Positions 55,509-64,000 of a stretch of DNA of 64,000 nt are shown piece by piece (within the stretch, counting starts at the first letter, position 1; the number at the start of each line of letters is the position of its first letter). Made by a program: the position numbers and the translations under genes. Origin of the DNA: Crocinitomicaceae bacterium (GTDB taxonomy: Bacteria > Bacteroidota > Bacteroidia > Flavobacteriales_D > Crocinitomicaceae). The notes under the pieces are model-generated. The model had not been told where the DNA came from. It saw only the letters and a program-made list of their open reading frames with translations, and ran no database searches. The stretch spans positions 1 through 64,000 of the forward strand of contig JABURP010000119.1 of the NCBI GenBank assembly GCA_014762645.1. Direction: 5' to 3'.

Positions 55509-56408
55509 TTATGCGCCTTTTTTGCGAATCACATACATCTGGGAGGAATATTTTCCGTTGTCTGCCTTAAGATTTGATTTTAGCCCCACATAAAATGCTT
55601 TTGGAAGACTTCCTCCTTTAAATTTTTCAGAATTCATACTCACCCAGTAAGCATCAAATTTCATTGGCCTCATTTCCACAACTTCATATCCGAATTGATT
55701 AAACAAGTTACTTACGTCTTTTGGTGTAAAGTGATATAGATGTAATGGCAAATCCAAACCATCCCAATATTCTCCATAATAATTAGAATCGTAGGAATCA
55801 ATATTTGGTAGTGCCAAAATTAAGGCTCCGTCATCTTTCAAAATCCGCAGGTATTCTTTGATATCTCTTTTCAAGTGATAAACATGTTCTAACACATGCC
55901 ACATGGTAATTACATCAACAGCGTTTGAATCTAATTGAGGTAAACTCTCCGGTGTTTTTAACTCAAGGTCAAAATCTTTTTTCGCAACATCTCTTGCCCT
56001 TTCATCCGGCTCTATTCCCTGAACGGCATATCCTTCCGATCTACACGCGTTTAAGAAAAAACCATTCCCTGCACCAATATCTAGTAAGGATTTTCCTTTG
56101 CTGTACTTTCTTACCAGGCGCAATTTTCGATTCAAATTCATGTTACGCACCCGCTTATAGACAAAGGGCATTAATCCCTTTGTGTTTTGCGTTGCATGAG
56201 ACATGTAGTTATCCGCCCCGTAATATCTTCCAATTTCATCTTCACGTGGAATTGGGTTCGTAAACCTAAATCCACAGTCACCACATTTCTGTACAGAAAA
56301 TTCTTCTTTTGAAAAAGTAAAATCTTTAGACGTAAGGTAATTCTCCAGATTTGTTGATTCACAAATTGGACATTTCTCCAAAAGTTGTAGTTCCTTTGTT
56401 TGATTCAT
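55509..56408 (-). CDS. SAM-dependent methyltransferase with N-terminal zinc ribbon
   Basis: 299 residues. An N-terminal CxxC...CxxC zinc-ribbon-like module ([24 protein letters not shown], residues ~13-52) is followed by a class I methyltransferase fold with the SAM loop [19 protein letters not shown] (residues ~108-126), [14 protein letters not shown] and LILALPNID. Proteins with this layout often methylate sugars or envelope components, but the substrate is not readable here. It is the last gene of the DUF4175-ATPase-ybeY-mnmG run, overlapping mnmG by 4 bp. Confidence 0.88.
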   Translation of the reverse strand: MNQTKELQLLEKCPICESTNLENYLTSKDFTFSKEEFSVQKCGDCGFRFTNPIPREDEIGRYYGADNYMSHATQNTKGLMPFVYKRVRNMNLNRKLRLVRKYSKGKSLLDIGAGNGFFLNACRSEGYAVQGIEPDERARDVAKKDFDLELKTPESLPQLDSNAVDVITMWHVLEHVYHLKRDIKEYLRILKDDGALILALPNIDSYDSNYYGEYWDGLDLPLHLYHFTPKDVSNLFNQFGYEVVEMRPMKFDAYWVSMNSEKFKGGSLPKAFYVGLKSNLKADNGKYSSQMYVIRKKGA

Positions 56409-58279
56409 CTTCCTAAATAAACTAGTAAAACAGAAACGTCAGATGGAGATACTCCGGAAATTCGACTTGCCTGTCCTATTGTTGCGGGCATAATATTACT
56501 CAACTTTTCAACTGCTTCTGCAGATAATGATGACAAGCTTGAATAATCTGTTTGTGGTGGTATTTTTACTTCCTCCAACCTGTTTAATTTGAGCGCATTT
56601 TCCTGCTCACGTGAAATATACCCGTCATATTTTATTTGTATTTCGGCTTGCATTAGCGCATCTTCATTTTTTTGATCTACCTCTCTCAGTTTCGTGTCTA
56701 ACTTCGCAGAAACTGATCGTAAATCGGCAAGGCTTATATGTGGCCGAGCCAATAATCCATTTGCCTTCTGCTTTTGTTTGATCAATGAGGATCCCTTTTC
56801 TTCCAGTAGCGGGTTTACTTCTTCAGGCGCTACACTAATTTTTTTCAATGCAGATTTAATTGCGTTTGTGACATCCACTTTAGTGGCCACAATTTCCATT
56901 TGTTCATCAGTTATTAAACCAAGCTCATGTCCTTTCCTGGTCAACCTCAGATCTGCATTATCCTGTCGTAATAAAATTCTAAACTCTGCTCTCGAAGTAA
57001 ACATTCTATACGGCTCCTTGGTGCCTTTTGTAATAAGGTCATCAACTAAGACACCAATATAGGCATCCGATCGACCTAGAATAAAAGGCTCTTTTTTATT
57101 CAACTTTAAGTGCGCGTTTATCCCCGCCATTAGTCCTTGTGATGCAGCTTCCTCATATCCCGTAGTTCCATTAATCTGTCCAGCAAAAAACAGATTATCC
57201 ACCAGTTTCGTCTCAAGTGAATGTTTTAACTGTGTCGGAGGGAAGTAATCATATTCTATCGCATACCCAGGACGGAACATCTTAACGTTTTCAAAACCGG
57301 GTATCGTTTTTAGGGCTTCATACTGTACCTCTTCAGGAAGTGACGTTGAAAATCCATTTACATAAACTTCTACCGTATTCCAGCCTTCTGGCTCAACAAA
57401 AATTTGATGTCTGTTTCTTTCAGCGAAACGATTAATCTTATCCTCAATGGATGGACAATATCTTGGCCCAACACTTTTAATGGCTCCATTGAACATTGGC
57501 GAACGATCAAACCCTGACCTTAAAATTTCGTGTGTCTTGTTGTTGGTATATGTAATGTAACAAGAACGTTGTTTTGTTAATTTTTCGGTTTCGTTCCAAT
57601 AAGAGAACTTAGATGGATTTTCATCCCCGGGTTGTTCTTCCATTTTTGAATAATCCAGTGATCTTCCGTCTACACGAGGAGGAGTTCCTGTTTTCATTCT
57701 TCCCGTCTCAAAACCGAGATCAACGAGCTGTTCTGTTATACCATAAGAAGCTCCTTCGCCAGACCTTCCTCCTTTAAAGTTTTTCTCGCCCAAATGAATT
57801 AACCCGTTTAAAAAAGTTCCGTTGGTGAGCACGACCGCATCAGCATGTATTTCCATTCCAATCACCGTCTTCACTCCTTTGAGCTTTCCGTCTTCCACCA
57901 GCAAGCCATTTACCATGTCCTGCCAAAAATGAACGTTCTCTGTTCTTTCCAATAGCAACCGCCATTCTTCAGCAAACCGCATGCGGTCATTTTGTGTTCT
58001 CGGCGACCACATGGCGGGCCCTTTTGAAAGGTTCAACATTTTGAATTGAATTGCAGACTTGTCGGTCACCATTCCAGAACCACCACCGAGCGCATCAATT
58101 TCACGAACTATTTGCCCTTTGGCCACACCTCCCATTGCCGGGTTGCATGACATTTGCGCAATGTTCTGCAAGTTCATTGTCACCAACAACACAGTCGAGC
58201 CCATCTTTGCAGCCGCATACGCAGCCTCACACCCGGCGTGTCCACCACCCACCACTATAACATCATACTTTGGCAACAT
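56405..58279 (-). CDS. mnmG: tRNA uridine-5-carboxymethylaminomethyl modification enzyme MnmG (GidA)
   Basis: 624 residues, the normal length. The FAD Rossmann loop is [16 protein letters not shown] (residues 10-25). Family signatures are [36 protein letters not shown]-type region ([16 protein letters not shown]), [17 protein letters not shown] and [16 protein letters not shown]. The C-terminal helical domain binds MnmE and tRNA. With MnmE it modifies the wobble uridine of several tRNAs. mnmG is often close to the replication origin, and two parS-like sites lie 44-95 bp upstream of its start. Confidence 0.97.
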   Translation of the reverse strand: MLPKYDVIVVGGGHAGCEAAYAAAKMGSTVLLVTMNLQNIAQMSCNPAMGGVAKGQIVREIDALGGGSGMVTDKSAIQFKMLNLSKGPAMWSPRTQNDRMRFAEEWRLLLERTENVHFWQDMVNGLLVEDGKLKGVKTVIGMEIHADAVVLTNGTFLNGLIHLGEKNFKGGRSGEGASYGITEQLVDLGFETGRMKTGTPPRVDGRSLDYSKMEEQPGDENPSKFSYWNETEKLTKQRSCYITYTNNKTHEILRSGFDRSPMFNGAIKSVGPRYCPSIEDKINRFAERNRHQIFVEPEGWNTVEVYVNGFSTSLPEEVQYEALKTIPGFENVKMFRPGYAIEYDYFPPTQLKHSLETKLVDNLFFAGQINGTTGYEEAASQGLMAGINAHLKLNKKEPFILGRSDAYIGVLVDDLITKGTKEPYRMFTSRAEFRILLRQDNADLRLTRKGHELGLITDEQMEIVATKVDVTNAIKSALKKISVAPEEVNPLLEEKGSSLIKQKQKANGLLARPHISLADLRSVSAKLDTKLREVDQKNEDALMQAEIQIKYDGYISREQENALKLNRLEEVKIPPQTDYSSLSSLSAEAVEKLSNIMPATIGQASRISGVSPSDVSVLLVYLGR

Positions 58280-58322
58280 TTGTTTTACTTTTTTTGTTCA
58301 ATTCTCCGCTTGGGTTTTGCTT

Positions 58323-58338
58323 TGTTTCACGTGGAACA
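58323..58338. other. parS-like ParB-binding site 1
   Basis: TGTTTCACGTGGAACA is the exact reverse complement of the widely conserved parS sequence TGTTCCACGTGAAACA. It lies between mnmG and ybeY, 44 bp upstream of the mnmG start codon. It is a centromere site for ParABS chromosome segregation. Confidence 0.8.
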
Positions 58339-58358
58339 TTTTTGTGGCCCGCCATTCT

Positions 58359-58374
58359 TGTTTCACGTGAAACT
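58359..58374. other. parS-like ParB-binding site 2
   Basis: TGTTTCACGTGAAACT matches 15 of 16 positions of the palindromic parS form. Its centre is 36 bp from that of site 1, and it overlaps the stop codon of ybeY at 58373-58375. Paired sites fit ParB loading at an origin-proximal locus. Confidence 0.75.
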
Positions 58375-58792
58375 ATCTTAATAGTAAGCACTCGTTTTCT
58401 TTTGACTTCATGGCCGCTTTCTCATCCTCTGTCTTGTCATTAAAACCAAGCAGGTGTAGCACACCATGAATCATTACTCTGCACAATTCGTCGAACTCAC
58501 TTTTGTTTCCATACAAGGAAGCGTTATCCTTAACTCTATCAACACTTATAAAAACATCACCACTTAAACTATCTTCCTCGTTGTAATTAAAAGTAATAAC
58601 GTCCGTATAAAAGTCATGATTCAGAAATTCCCGATTCATCTCGAGCAACTTCTCATCAGAACAAAAAACAAATGATAATTCACCAATGTTCATATTATGT
58701 TCATTCACGACTTTGGATATCCATAAACCAAAAAATTCCGGATCAAAGTCCGGAATTTCTACATCAATAAAATTATAATGTATGTTATCCAT
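58373..58792 (-). CDS. ybeY: Endoribonuclease YbeY (rRNA maturation)
   Basis: 139 residues, UPF0054 family. The zinc-binding motif is CRVMIHGVLHLLGFNDKTEDE; the two His of HGVLH are present, and the third ligand position reads as Asn-Asp-Lys rather than GHDH, a form common in Bacteroidota. LSFVFCSDEKLLEMNREFLNHDFYTDVITFNY (residues 37-68) is the other conserved block. It acts in 16S rRNA 3' processing and ribosome quality control. It overlaps the upstream ATPase gene by 8 bp and is separated from mnmG by the parS pair. Confidence 0.93.
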   Translation of the reverse strand: MDNIHYNFIDVEIPDFDPEFFGLWISKVVNEHNMNIGELSFVFCSDEKLLEMNREFLNHDFYTDVITFNYNEEDSLSGDVFISVDRVKDNASLYGNKSEFDELCRVMIHGVLHLLGFNDKTEDEKAAMKSKENECLLLR

Positions 58793-59183
58793 TCACCACA
58801 AAAGTAATACTAACTTTTGAACCGTTCAACTCAAATTTTACATCATCCGATAAATTCTTCATTAAAAAGATGCCTCGTCCATCCGGCTTTTCGATATTCT
58901 CCGGAGCTGTTGGATCTGGTAGGTTTTCAAAATCAAACCCCTCGCCTTGATCCTCTACTGAAAAAACAACTGCGCCGTTATTATTTGTAGCCTCTACCTT
59001 AACACGTTTTGATTCCTCACTTCTATTACCATGAATAATCGCATTATTTACGGCTTCAGTTACAGCGATAAGGATGTTCCCGTAATAGTCTTCATTCAAA
59101 CTTAAATCTTCACATACCCTATCAATTAATGACTCTACTTCGGGAATGTTACTCAAATCTGACCCAATCTCAATACTGTGCAT
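58785..59183 (-). CDS. RsbW-like serine kinase/anti-sigma type ATPase
   Basis: 132 residues, a stand-alone HATPase_c_2 domain: ITEAVNNAIIHGNRSEES (N box), VVFSVEDQGEGFDFENLPDP (G1) and DGRGIFLMKNLSDDV (G2). Such proteins phosphorylate STAS-domain antagonists (RsbW/SpoIIAB type). No sigma factor or STAS gene is adjacent; the STAS-like protein at 13301 and the two PP2C phosphatases in this window are possible partners. It sits between the DUF4175 gene (5-bp gap) and ybeY (8-bp overlap), in an operon. Confidence 0.88.
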   Translation of the reverse strand: MHSIEIGSDLSNIPEVESLIDRVCEDLSLNEDYYGNILIAVTEAVNNAIIHGNRSEESKRVKVEATNNNGAVVFSVEDQGEGFDFENLPDPTAPENIEKPDGRGIFLMKNLSDDVKFELNGSKVSITFVVNG

Positions 59184-59188
59184 TTAAC

Positions 59189-62100
59189 CTAATTATTTAC
59201 AGAGTTAAAATATTCATTTACCAATGTCTTATAATAGACTTGAAGCCCCAATGGAAGCGAGCGCATAAACTCAACTTCGGCGTTCTTCTTTCTATTATAC
59301 TCTGTAAATTTTATTTGGTTACCTTCTTCGAAATTTTTTCCTTCATTTGATTCTCTCTCCTCAGAATAACCTCTCTCTCTTATAGCCTTTTCGCTTTCCA
59401 AAAGACGTGTTAAAATATCTTCCTGTCTCTTCAAATAATCTCTTCCAACATTTCCATTTAATAAATCCTCCTCCAATTGATCAATGTCCTCAATGAGGTC
59501 ATTTAAACTATTGCCGAAACCACTTCCATCCTTATTTAATTCCTCTTTCATTTTCTTCAAGGATTCTCTTATTTGGGATTGTTGTGCGGCCATCTTAACC
59601 TGTTCTTTGGTGGACAAACCGGGAATAGATCCTCCTGGGTTCTTTCCAAACCCTTCTCCTTTTTGACCTTCTCCTTCTTTTCCACCAGGGTTCTTGCCGC
59701 CTTTCATTTTCCCAATCTGATCCTTCATTGCCTGTTTCATTTGTTCAAGGCTCATGCTGTTTCCTGCCTTACCCTGACCAGAGCCTCCTGGCTTACTACA
59801 CGAACCGCTACCTGGTTTTGATGAGGCGGACTGCATAGCTTGTTGCATTTGGTCCAGCACTTCGCTTAACATTAAAGCAAGATCATTATAATCGGTCATG
59901 GCATACTGCTGATGCTGCATTAACTTATTTGTATTTCTTTCTTCAGAAAAAGTCAATGACTTCTCAAGGTTATAATTTAATTCTCCCAATTCATCCGTAA
60001 TATATGTAGACAATTGATGAACTCGTTTGCTCAGCGCAATTAAGGAGTCTCTCACCACGTCTGTTGCCTTATCAATATCCAACTGTTTTCTATTGAGCTC
60101 TAAGTAATATGGATCTGAAGTTTGAGTAACAGCATATTCATCCATTAATCCTTCCTGATCTTTCGACAAGGTGACAATGTTCTCCAAAAGATATCTCAAC
60201 GCATCCATGTCTTCTTGCTGTTGTTGTTGTTGAGATTGAGACTTCATAGACGCAACATCATCCGCCATTTGCTCCATCATCTCTGAAGCCTTTTGTTGAT
60301 TCTTTTCTGATTTGCTTTCTTTCCCCTCCTGTAAATTTTCCTTGGACTCATTCAGCTCATTATCCAGTTCTTCTTCCATTTCCTTATCAAATTCAAGCTC
60401 ACGCGGCTTCATTAAATCCTCATTCTTCTCTTTAATCTCATCAATATCCTTTTGAATTTCATCAAACTTTTCATTGATCTTCTCTTGCTCCTTAGAGAGT
60501 TCCTCACTTGACATTTCTTTATTCTCCGTCATTTCCTTTAACTCGTCTTGTTGTTTCTTCAGGTCACGCAACTGCTCCTCGAGATTCTCCAGTTTCTGAT
60601 CAAGTTCCATATTCTTAAACAGCTCCAGTGTTCTGTCCATCATCTCTTCCATGTTCTCAGTCTCTTGTTCCATCTCCTCAAGATTTTCAAGAATCTTATT
60701 CTTGTTCATTTCATCCATCAAATCCTGAAGCTCTTCAAACAGTTCCATCAACTCCTCATCCATAAGTTGATCAAGAAGTTCCTGAAGTTTCTCTTGTTTC
60801 TCAAGATAATCCTCATCCATCTCCATGAAATTATCCTGGTCATTTTTATTCTTTTCAAAGTCCTTTTGAAGCTTCTGAACCTTCTTCTCCAACTCATTTT
60901 GCAGGTCTAACAAATTCTGTAAGCTCTGACGATCTTTCCAGTCTGTTGATTCTTTATTCATCAAAGAACTCTTCATGTTCTTAATCTTGTTTTTAAGTTC
61001 CATGGAGCGTGTCATGGCCTCACTCATCTCTTTCTTAAGATCATTTGATTGATCAGATAATACATTGTCTAATTCATCCATTTCAGGAACATTAAACACC
61101 TTCTTTGAAGAGCTTGTGCTTTTGTAGCCATTAATTTCATCATTATCCGTTACCACAAATGAATATTCAACTCTGTCCCCAGGGCCTAAATCAAATAACG
61201 ACATATCGATATAGTAAGAAAAGAGTTGTGTAGTAGTTGATGGGTTGACGCTTAACGATTTTCTAATCGTGTAAGAAGTGTCCTTCCCAATTACTTTAAG
61301 ATTAGCCATCAAACTTCTAAACCCATAATCGTCAGATATTTTACCTTCAACAAATCGTTTCAAGGTGTTTGTAGAGTCTATTGTTTCGGCAACTGCAATA
61401 GTAGGGTACCTATCTTTTATTACGGAAATATTATAAAATAAGGAGTCTGCGTTTTTAACTTCTTTTGAGCTTAAAACCAAATTATACTTTTCAGAAGTAT
61501 AAAAGCGGTTCTGAAACCCATAACCTTCTGTTATTGAGGTGTTTATATGAATTGTTGTGTCTCTAAAATTAACTTTTAACTCCTCCAGATTACGTGCTAA
61601 TACATTCCATTTAATTAGCGTACCCTCAGGAACCGTTAGGTCACCAGAGTTTTGAAAAGTTTCTGACTTTCTGCCTGTATGCTTTGGATAAAGAGCTTCC
61701 AGTGATATCTCCTCAACAACCGGCTTTCTCAAAGCTTTTACCTTAAATTCTTCTGATGTGAATTCATTGGCTTCACAATAAAACTTTAGGCTTTCATCCA
61801 GATTATTGAAGGTGTATTCAAATAAGACTTTAGATTTCTTAACAAGATTATAATTACCCACATTTGAGTAAATTTTCACTTCATCCGGAATTTCATCTCC
61901 TTCCAGACGTATTTGTAAAACGTAATCTTCTCCTTCTTTAACTTCCTGATCACTTTGTAGGATAAATTCAAAAGGTGCTGGCTCCACATATTCTTCATCA
62001 AAGTTTACAACCCTTTCTGTTCCATCTCTGAATATGTTGGGATTAGCTATACCTATAACTGCAATAGTAAAAAATATAGGCAGCAAGAAGCGCAAATATT

Positions 62101-62563
62101 TTTTATTCTCCTTGATATCAATTGCTGTCGAGAAAGGAACCACTGATAATTGTGATGACCTTTGTTCAATACTTGCTTTGACCAATTCTAAATTTAAGGA
62201 AGCGTCCTGCTTTTTCTCGTAGAGGTGTAAGGTATTCAATAATTTATCCCCTATTTCCGGAAAAATCGACCCGATCATTATTGAAGCTTGCTTTAAGGTG
62301 AGGTGCTTGCCAACTTTATTGATCTTTAAAAGTGGTATTACCAGAAAACGAACAAATAAAAACACGTTTATAACCACAAAAGACAGGAGCATAAATAGCC
62401 TGGCACCAGAGCCGAATCTACCAATATACTCAAGGGTGGTAACGAGCCCATAACTCAACAGTAACACAGAGGCGAATAATATCCCCCCTTTTACCATTTC
62501 ATTTTTGTAGTATTTGGTAATAAATCTTTCTACTTGTTGTATGAGTCTGTCAAATTGTCCCAA
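59189..62563 (-). CDS. DUF4175-family large membrane protein with long coiled coil
   Basis: 1124 residues. Three membrane segments lie near 25-47, 55-75 and 168-187, then an extracytoplasmic-type beta-rich region ~190-490 (Ig-like strands; EEISLEALYPKHTGR). A very long charged coiled coil covers ~495-790, dominated by Glu, Lys, Met and Gln, with a Gln run (QSQQQQQQ). Further helices and a Gly/Lys/Pro low-complexity stretch (~945-1015) follow before the C-terminus. This is the DUF4175 layout found upstream of RsbW-like ATPase, ybeY and mnmG in Flavobacteria. The function is unknown; envelope integrity or gliding-related roles are guesses. It is the first gene of the five-gene minus-strand operon. 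Confidence 0.82.
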   Translation of the reverse strand: MGQFDRLIQQVERFITKYYKNEMVKGGILFASVLLLSYGLVTTLEYIGRFGSGARLFMLLSFVVINVFLFVRFLVIPLLKINKVGKHLTLKQASIMIGSIFPEIGDKLLNTLHLYEKKQDASLNLELVKASIEQRSSQLSVVPFSTAIDIKENKKYLRFLLPIFFTIAVIGIANPNIFRDGTERVVNFDEEYVEPAPFEFILQSDQEVKEGEDYVLQIRLEGDEIPDEVKIYSNVGNYNLVKKSKVLFEYTFNNLDESLKFYCEANEFTSEEFKVKALRKPVVEEISLEALYPKHTGRKSETFQNSGDLTVPEGTLIKWNVLARNLEELKVNFRDTTIHINTSITEGYGFQNRFYTSEKYNLVLSSKEVKNADSLFYNISVIKDRYPTIAVAETIDSTNTLKRFVEGKISDDYGFRSLMANLKVIGKDTSYTIRKSLSVNPSTTTQLFSYYIDMSLFDLGPGDRVEYSFVVTDNDEINGYKSTSSSKKVFNVPEMDELDNVLSDQSNDLKKEMSEAMTRSMELKNKIKNMKSSLMNKESTDWKDRQSLQNLLDLQNELEKKVQKLQKDFEKNKNDQDNFMEMDEDYLEKQEKLQELLDQLMDEELMELFEELQDLMDEMNKNKILENLEEMEQETENMEEMMDRTLELFKNMELDQKLENLEEQLRDLKKQQDELKEMTENKEMSSEELSKEQEKINEKFDEIQKDIDEIKEKNEDLMKPRELEFDKEMEEELDNELNESKENLQEGKESKSEKNQQKASEMMEQMADDVASMKSQSQQQQQQEDMDALRYLLENIVTLSKDQEGLMDEYAVTQTSDPYYLELNRKQLDIDKATDVVRDSLIALSKRVHQLSTYITDELGELNYNLEKSLTFSEERNTNKLMQHQQYAMTDYNDLALMLSEVLDQMQQAMQSASSKPGSGSCSKPGGSGQGKAGNSMSLEQMKQAMKDQIGKMKGGKNPGGKEGEGQKGEGFGKNPGGSIPGLSTKEQVKMAAQQSQIRESLKKMKEELNKDGSGFGNSLNDLIEDIDQLEEDLLNGNVGRDYLKRQEDILTRLLESEKAIRERGYSEERESNEGKNFEEGNQIKFTEYNRKKNAEVEFMRSLPLGLQVYYKTLVNEYFNSVNN

Positions 62564-62696
62564 AGGCCTTTGTTTTATGATAGTACACTAAGATACGACT
62601 TTCTAAGAGTATCTACAATAATCATGCTATTTAGTTCATTTATAACGAAGAAAACTTACAAGTAGTTTACGCTAAGCGATTTTCTTGCATTTGTAA

Positions 62697-62704
62697 TATC
62701 TTTG
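62697..62704 (+). promoter_or_regulatory. -7 promoter box TATCTTTG upstream of gltX
   Basis: A perfect TAnnTTTG match 22 bp before the gltX ATG at 62727, predicting a leader of about 17 nt. The -33 element is not obvious. Confidence 0.5.
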
Positions 62705-62726
62705 TGCAAAATTTTTTGTGAGCGAC

Positions 62727-64000
62727 ATGTCTGAAAAAGTAAGGGTTAGATTTGCACCAAGTCCTACGGGGCCATTACATATGGGAGGAGTACGTACTGC
62801 TCTTTACAATTACCTTTTTGCCAAAAAGCACGGAGGAGATTTCATTTTACGTATTGAGGATACGGATGAAAAGCGTTTTGTAGAAGGCGCTCAGGAATAC
62901 ATCATCAACTCTTTAAAGTGGTGTGGAATTGAGCCTAATGAAGGTGCTGGTTATGGTGGTGAAAAGGGTCCTTATGTTCAATCCGAACGCCGTGATCTCT
63001 ATAAACCATTTGCTGAAAAACTTGTTGAAAGCGGACATGCATATATTGCTTTTGACACTCCAGAAGAACTGGAACAAATGCGTGAACAAGCCAAACAAAT
63101 GGGATTGCCTAACTGGCAATACAATGGCGTCACGCGATCATCAATGAAGAATTCCTTATCACTTTCAAAAGAAGAAGTTGAAAAACGCTTGGCGGCAGGA
63201 GAGTCCTATTCGGTACGAATCAAAATGCCGCGCAATGAGGATATAAAGTTTCAGGATATCATACGTGGATGGGTAACGGTTAACACAAATAACCTTGACG
63301 ATAAAATTCTTGTTAAACCCAGCGGAATGCCAACTTACCATTTGGCCAATATTGTTGATGACCATTTGATGGAGATCACACATGTCATACGTGGTGAAGA
63401 GTGGCTTCCATCTGCACCTCTCCATGTATTACTGTATGATTGTCTTGGCTGGGAACGACCAAAATTTGCTCATCTACCTTTAATATTACGCCCTGATGGC
63501 AATGGAAAACTCAGCAAAAGGGATGGAGACCGTTTAGGATTTCCTGTCTTCCCACTGAACTGGGTTACATCAGAAGGAGAAACATATAGCGGTTATAAAG
63601 AAGCCGGTTATTTTCCGCAGGCCTTTGTAAACATGTTGAGTTTATTAGGTTGGAATCCTGGAAATAATGAGGAAATCTTTTCATTAGAAGAACTGATTGA
63701 AAAATTTTCCCTGGAGCGCGTTGGTAAATCAGGGGCCCGGTTTGATCCTGACAAGACCAAGTGGTTCAACCAACAATATTTGAGATCTACTTCTGATGAA
63801 GAACTTGCACAAATGGCTCAATCACATTTAACAGAAGATTTTAATACGACTTATGTGGCGAAAGTTTGCGGACTGATGAAGGAACGTGCTACATTTATTC
63901 AGGACATAGTGATTGATGGGGATTATTTCTTCAATGATGTTCAAGATTATGACGAAAAAACTGTTCGCAAGAAGTGGAAGGATGACACACCACAGATTAT
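62727..64000 (+). CDS. gltX: Glutamyl-tRNA synthetase, 3' end cut by the window
   Basis: The reading frame is open from the ATG at 62727 to the last base (about 424 codons of an expected ~500). Class I synthetase signatures: [20 protein letters not shown] (HIGH motif, here LHMG), [33 protein letters not shown] and [15 protein letters not shown] (KMSKS motif, here KLSKR). It charges tRNA-Glu with glutamate. No frameshift was seen up to the edge. It is divergent from the DUF4175 operon. Confidence 0.97.
   Translation, partial: MSEKVRVRFAPSPTGPLHMGGVRTALYNYLFAKKHGGDFILRIEDTDEKRFVEGAQEYIINSLKWCGIEPNEGAGYGGEKGPYVQSERRDLYKPFAEKLVESGHAYIAFDTPEELEQMREQAKQMGLPNWQYNGVTRSSMKNSLSLSKEEVEKRLAAGESYSVRIKMPRNEDIKFQDIIRGWVTVNTNNLDDKILVKPSGMPTYHLANIVDDHLMEITHVIRGEEWLPSAPLHVLLYDCLGWERPKFAHLPLILRPDGNGKLSKRDGDRLGFPVFPLNWVTSEGETYSGYKEAGYFPQAFVNMLSLLGWNPGNNEEIFSLEELIEKFSLERVGKSGARFDPDKTKWFNQQYLRSTSDEELAQMAQSHLTEDFNTTYVAKVCGLMKERATFIQDIVIDGDYFFNDVQDYDEKTVRKKWKDDTPQI

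Overview
The window looks like chromosomal DNA from a member of the Bacteroidota, most likely a marine or aquatic Flavobacteriales bacterium related to Cryomorphaceae/Crocinitomicaceae (inference). The grounds are type IX secretion (T9SS) cargo proteins with gliding-motility-type C-terminal domains paired with PorP/SprF proteins, a giant SprB-repeat protein, TAnnTTTG promoter boxes, no obvious Shine-Dalgarno sequences, and a DUF4175 - ATPase - ybeY - mnmG gene order. Base composition looks AT-rich throughout (roughly 40% GC, not computed). No transposase, integrase, CRISPR array, tRNA or rRNA gene was seen.

Layout. 1-8.9 kb: universal stress protein; a minus-strand block etfB-etfA, bifunctional nuclease, nucleoside transporter; a plus-strand lipoprotein-aminotransferase-VanZ operon; peptidase T. 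8.9-12.5 kb: small envelope proteins, the tRNA hydroxylase MiaE, and a ~590-bp non-coding stretch (9493-10082) packed with nested inverted repeats that looks like a large structured RNA. 12.5-16.1 kb: a histidine kinase and an STAS-like protein, divergent from a sensor-PP2C (SpoIIE) phosphatase. 16.4-38.8 kb: a T9SS export island with three cargo/SprF pairs (one cargo is a ~3030-residue protein with 31 SprB-type repeats), an orphan C-terminal sorting domain protein, a TonB-dependent receptor and a secreted S9 peptidase. 38.9-42.8 kb: envelope proteins, RNase R, ferritin. 42.8-50.1 kb: a tight four-gene signalling operon (YfiR-like, TPR, HAMP-PP2C, and a propeller-adenylate cyclase-HD fusion). 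50.1-55.3 kb: a duplicated small secreted protein and the thyA-folA-topB operon. 55.5-62.6 kb: a five-gene minus-strand operon ending in mnmG and a methyltransferase, with two parS-like sites between mnmG and ybeY, suggesting an origin-proximal position. 62.7 kb to the end: gltX, cut by the window edge.

Two themes stand out. One is surface export: each large cargo with a gliding-type C-terminal domain is followed directly by its own SprF-like partner. The other is signalling by partner switching and cyclic nucleotides: two membrane PP2C phosphatases, an STAS-like protein, an RsbW-like ATPase and an adenylate cyclase joined to an HD domain. The most original observations are (i) the structured intergenic RNA candidate, (ii) the all-or-none loss of two cysteines across the 31 SprB repeats, which argues for an optional internal disulfide, and (iii) the YfiR/PP2C/cyclase-HD operon.
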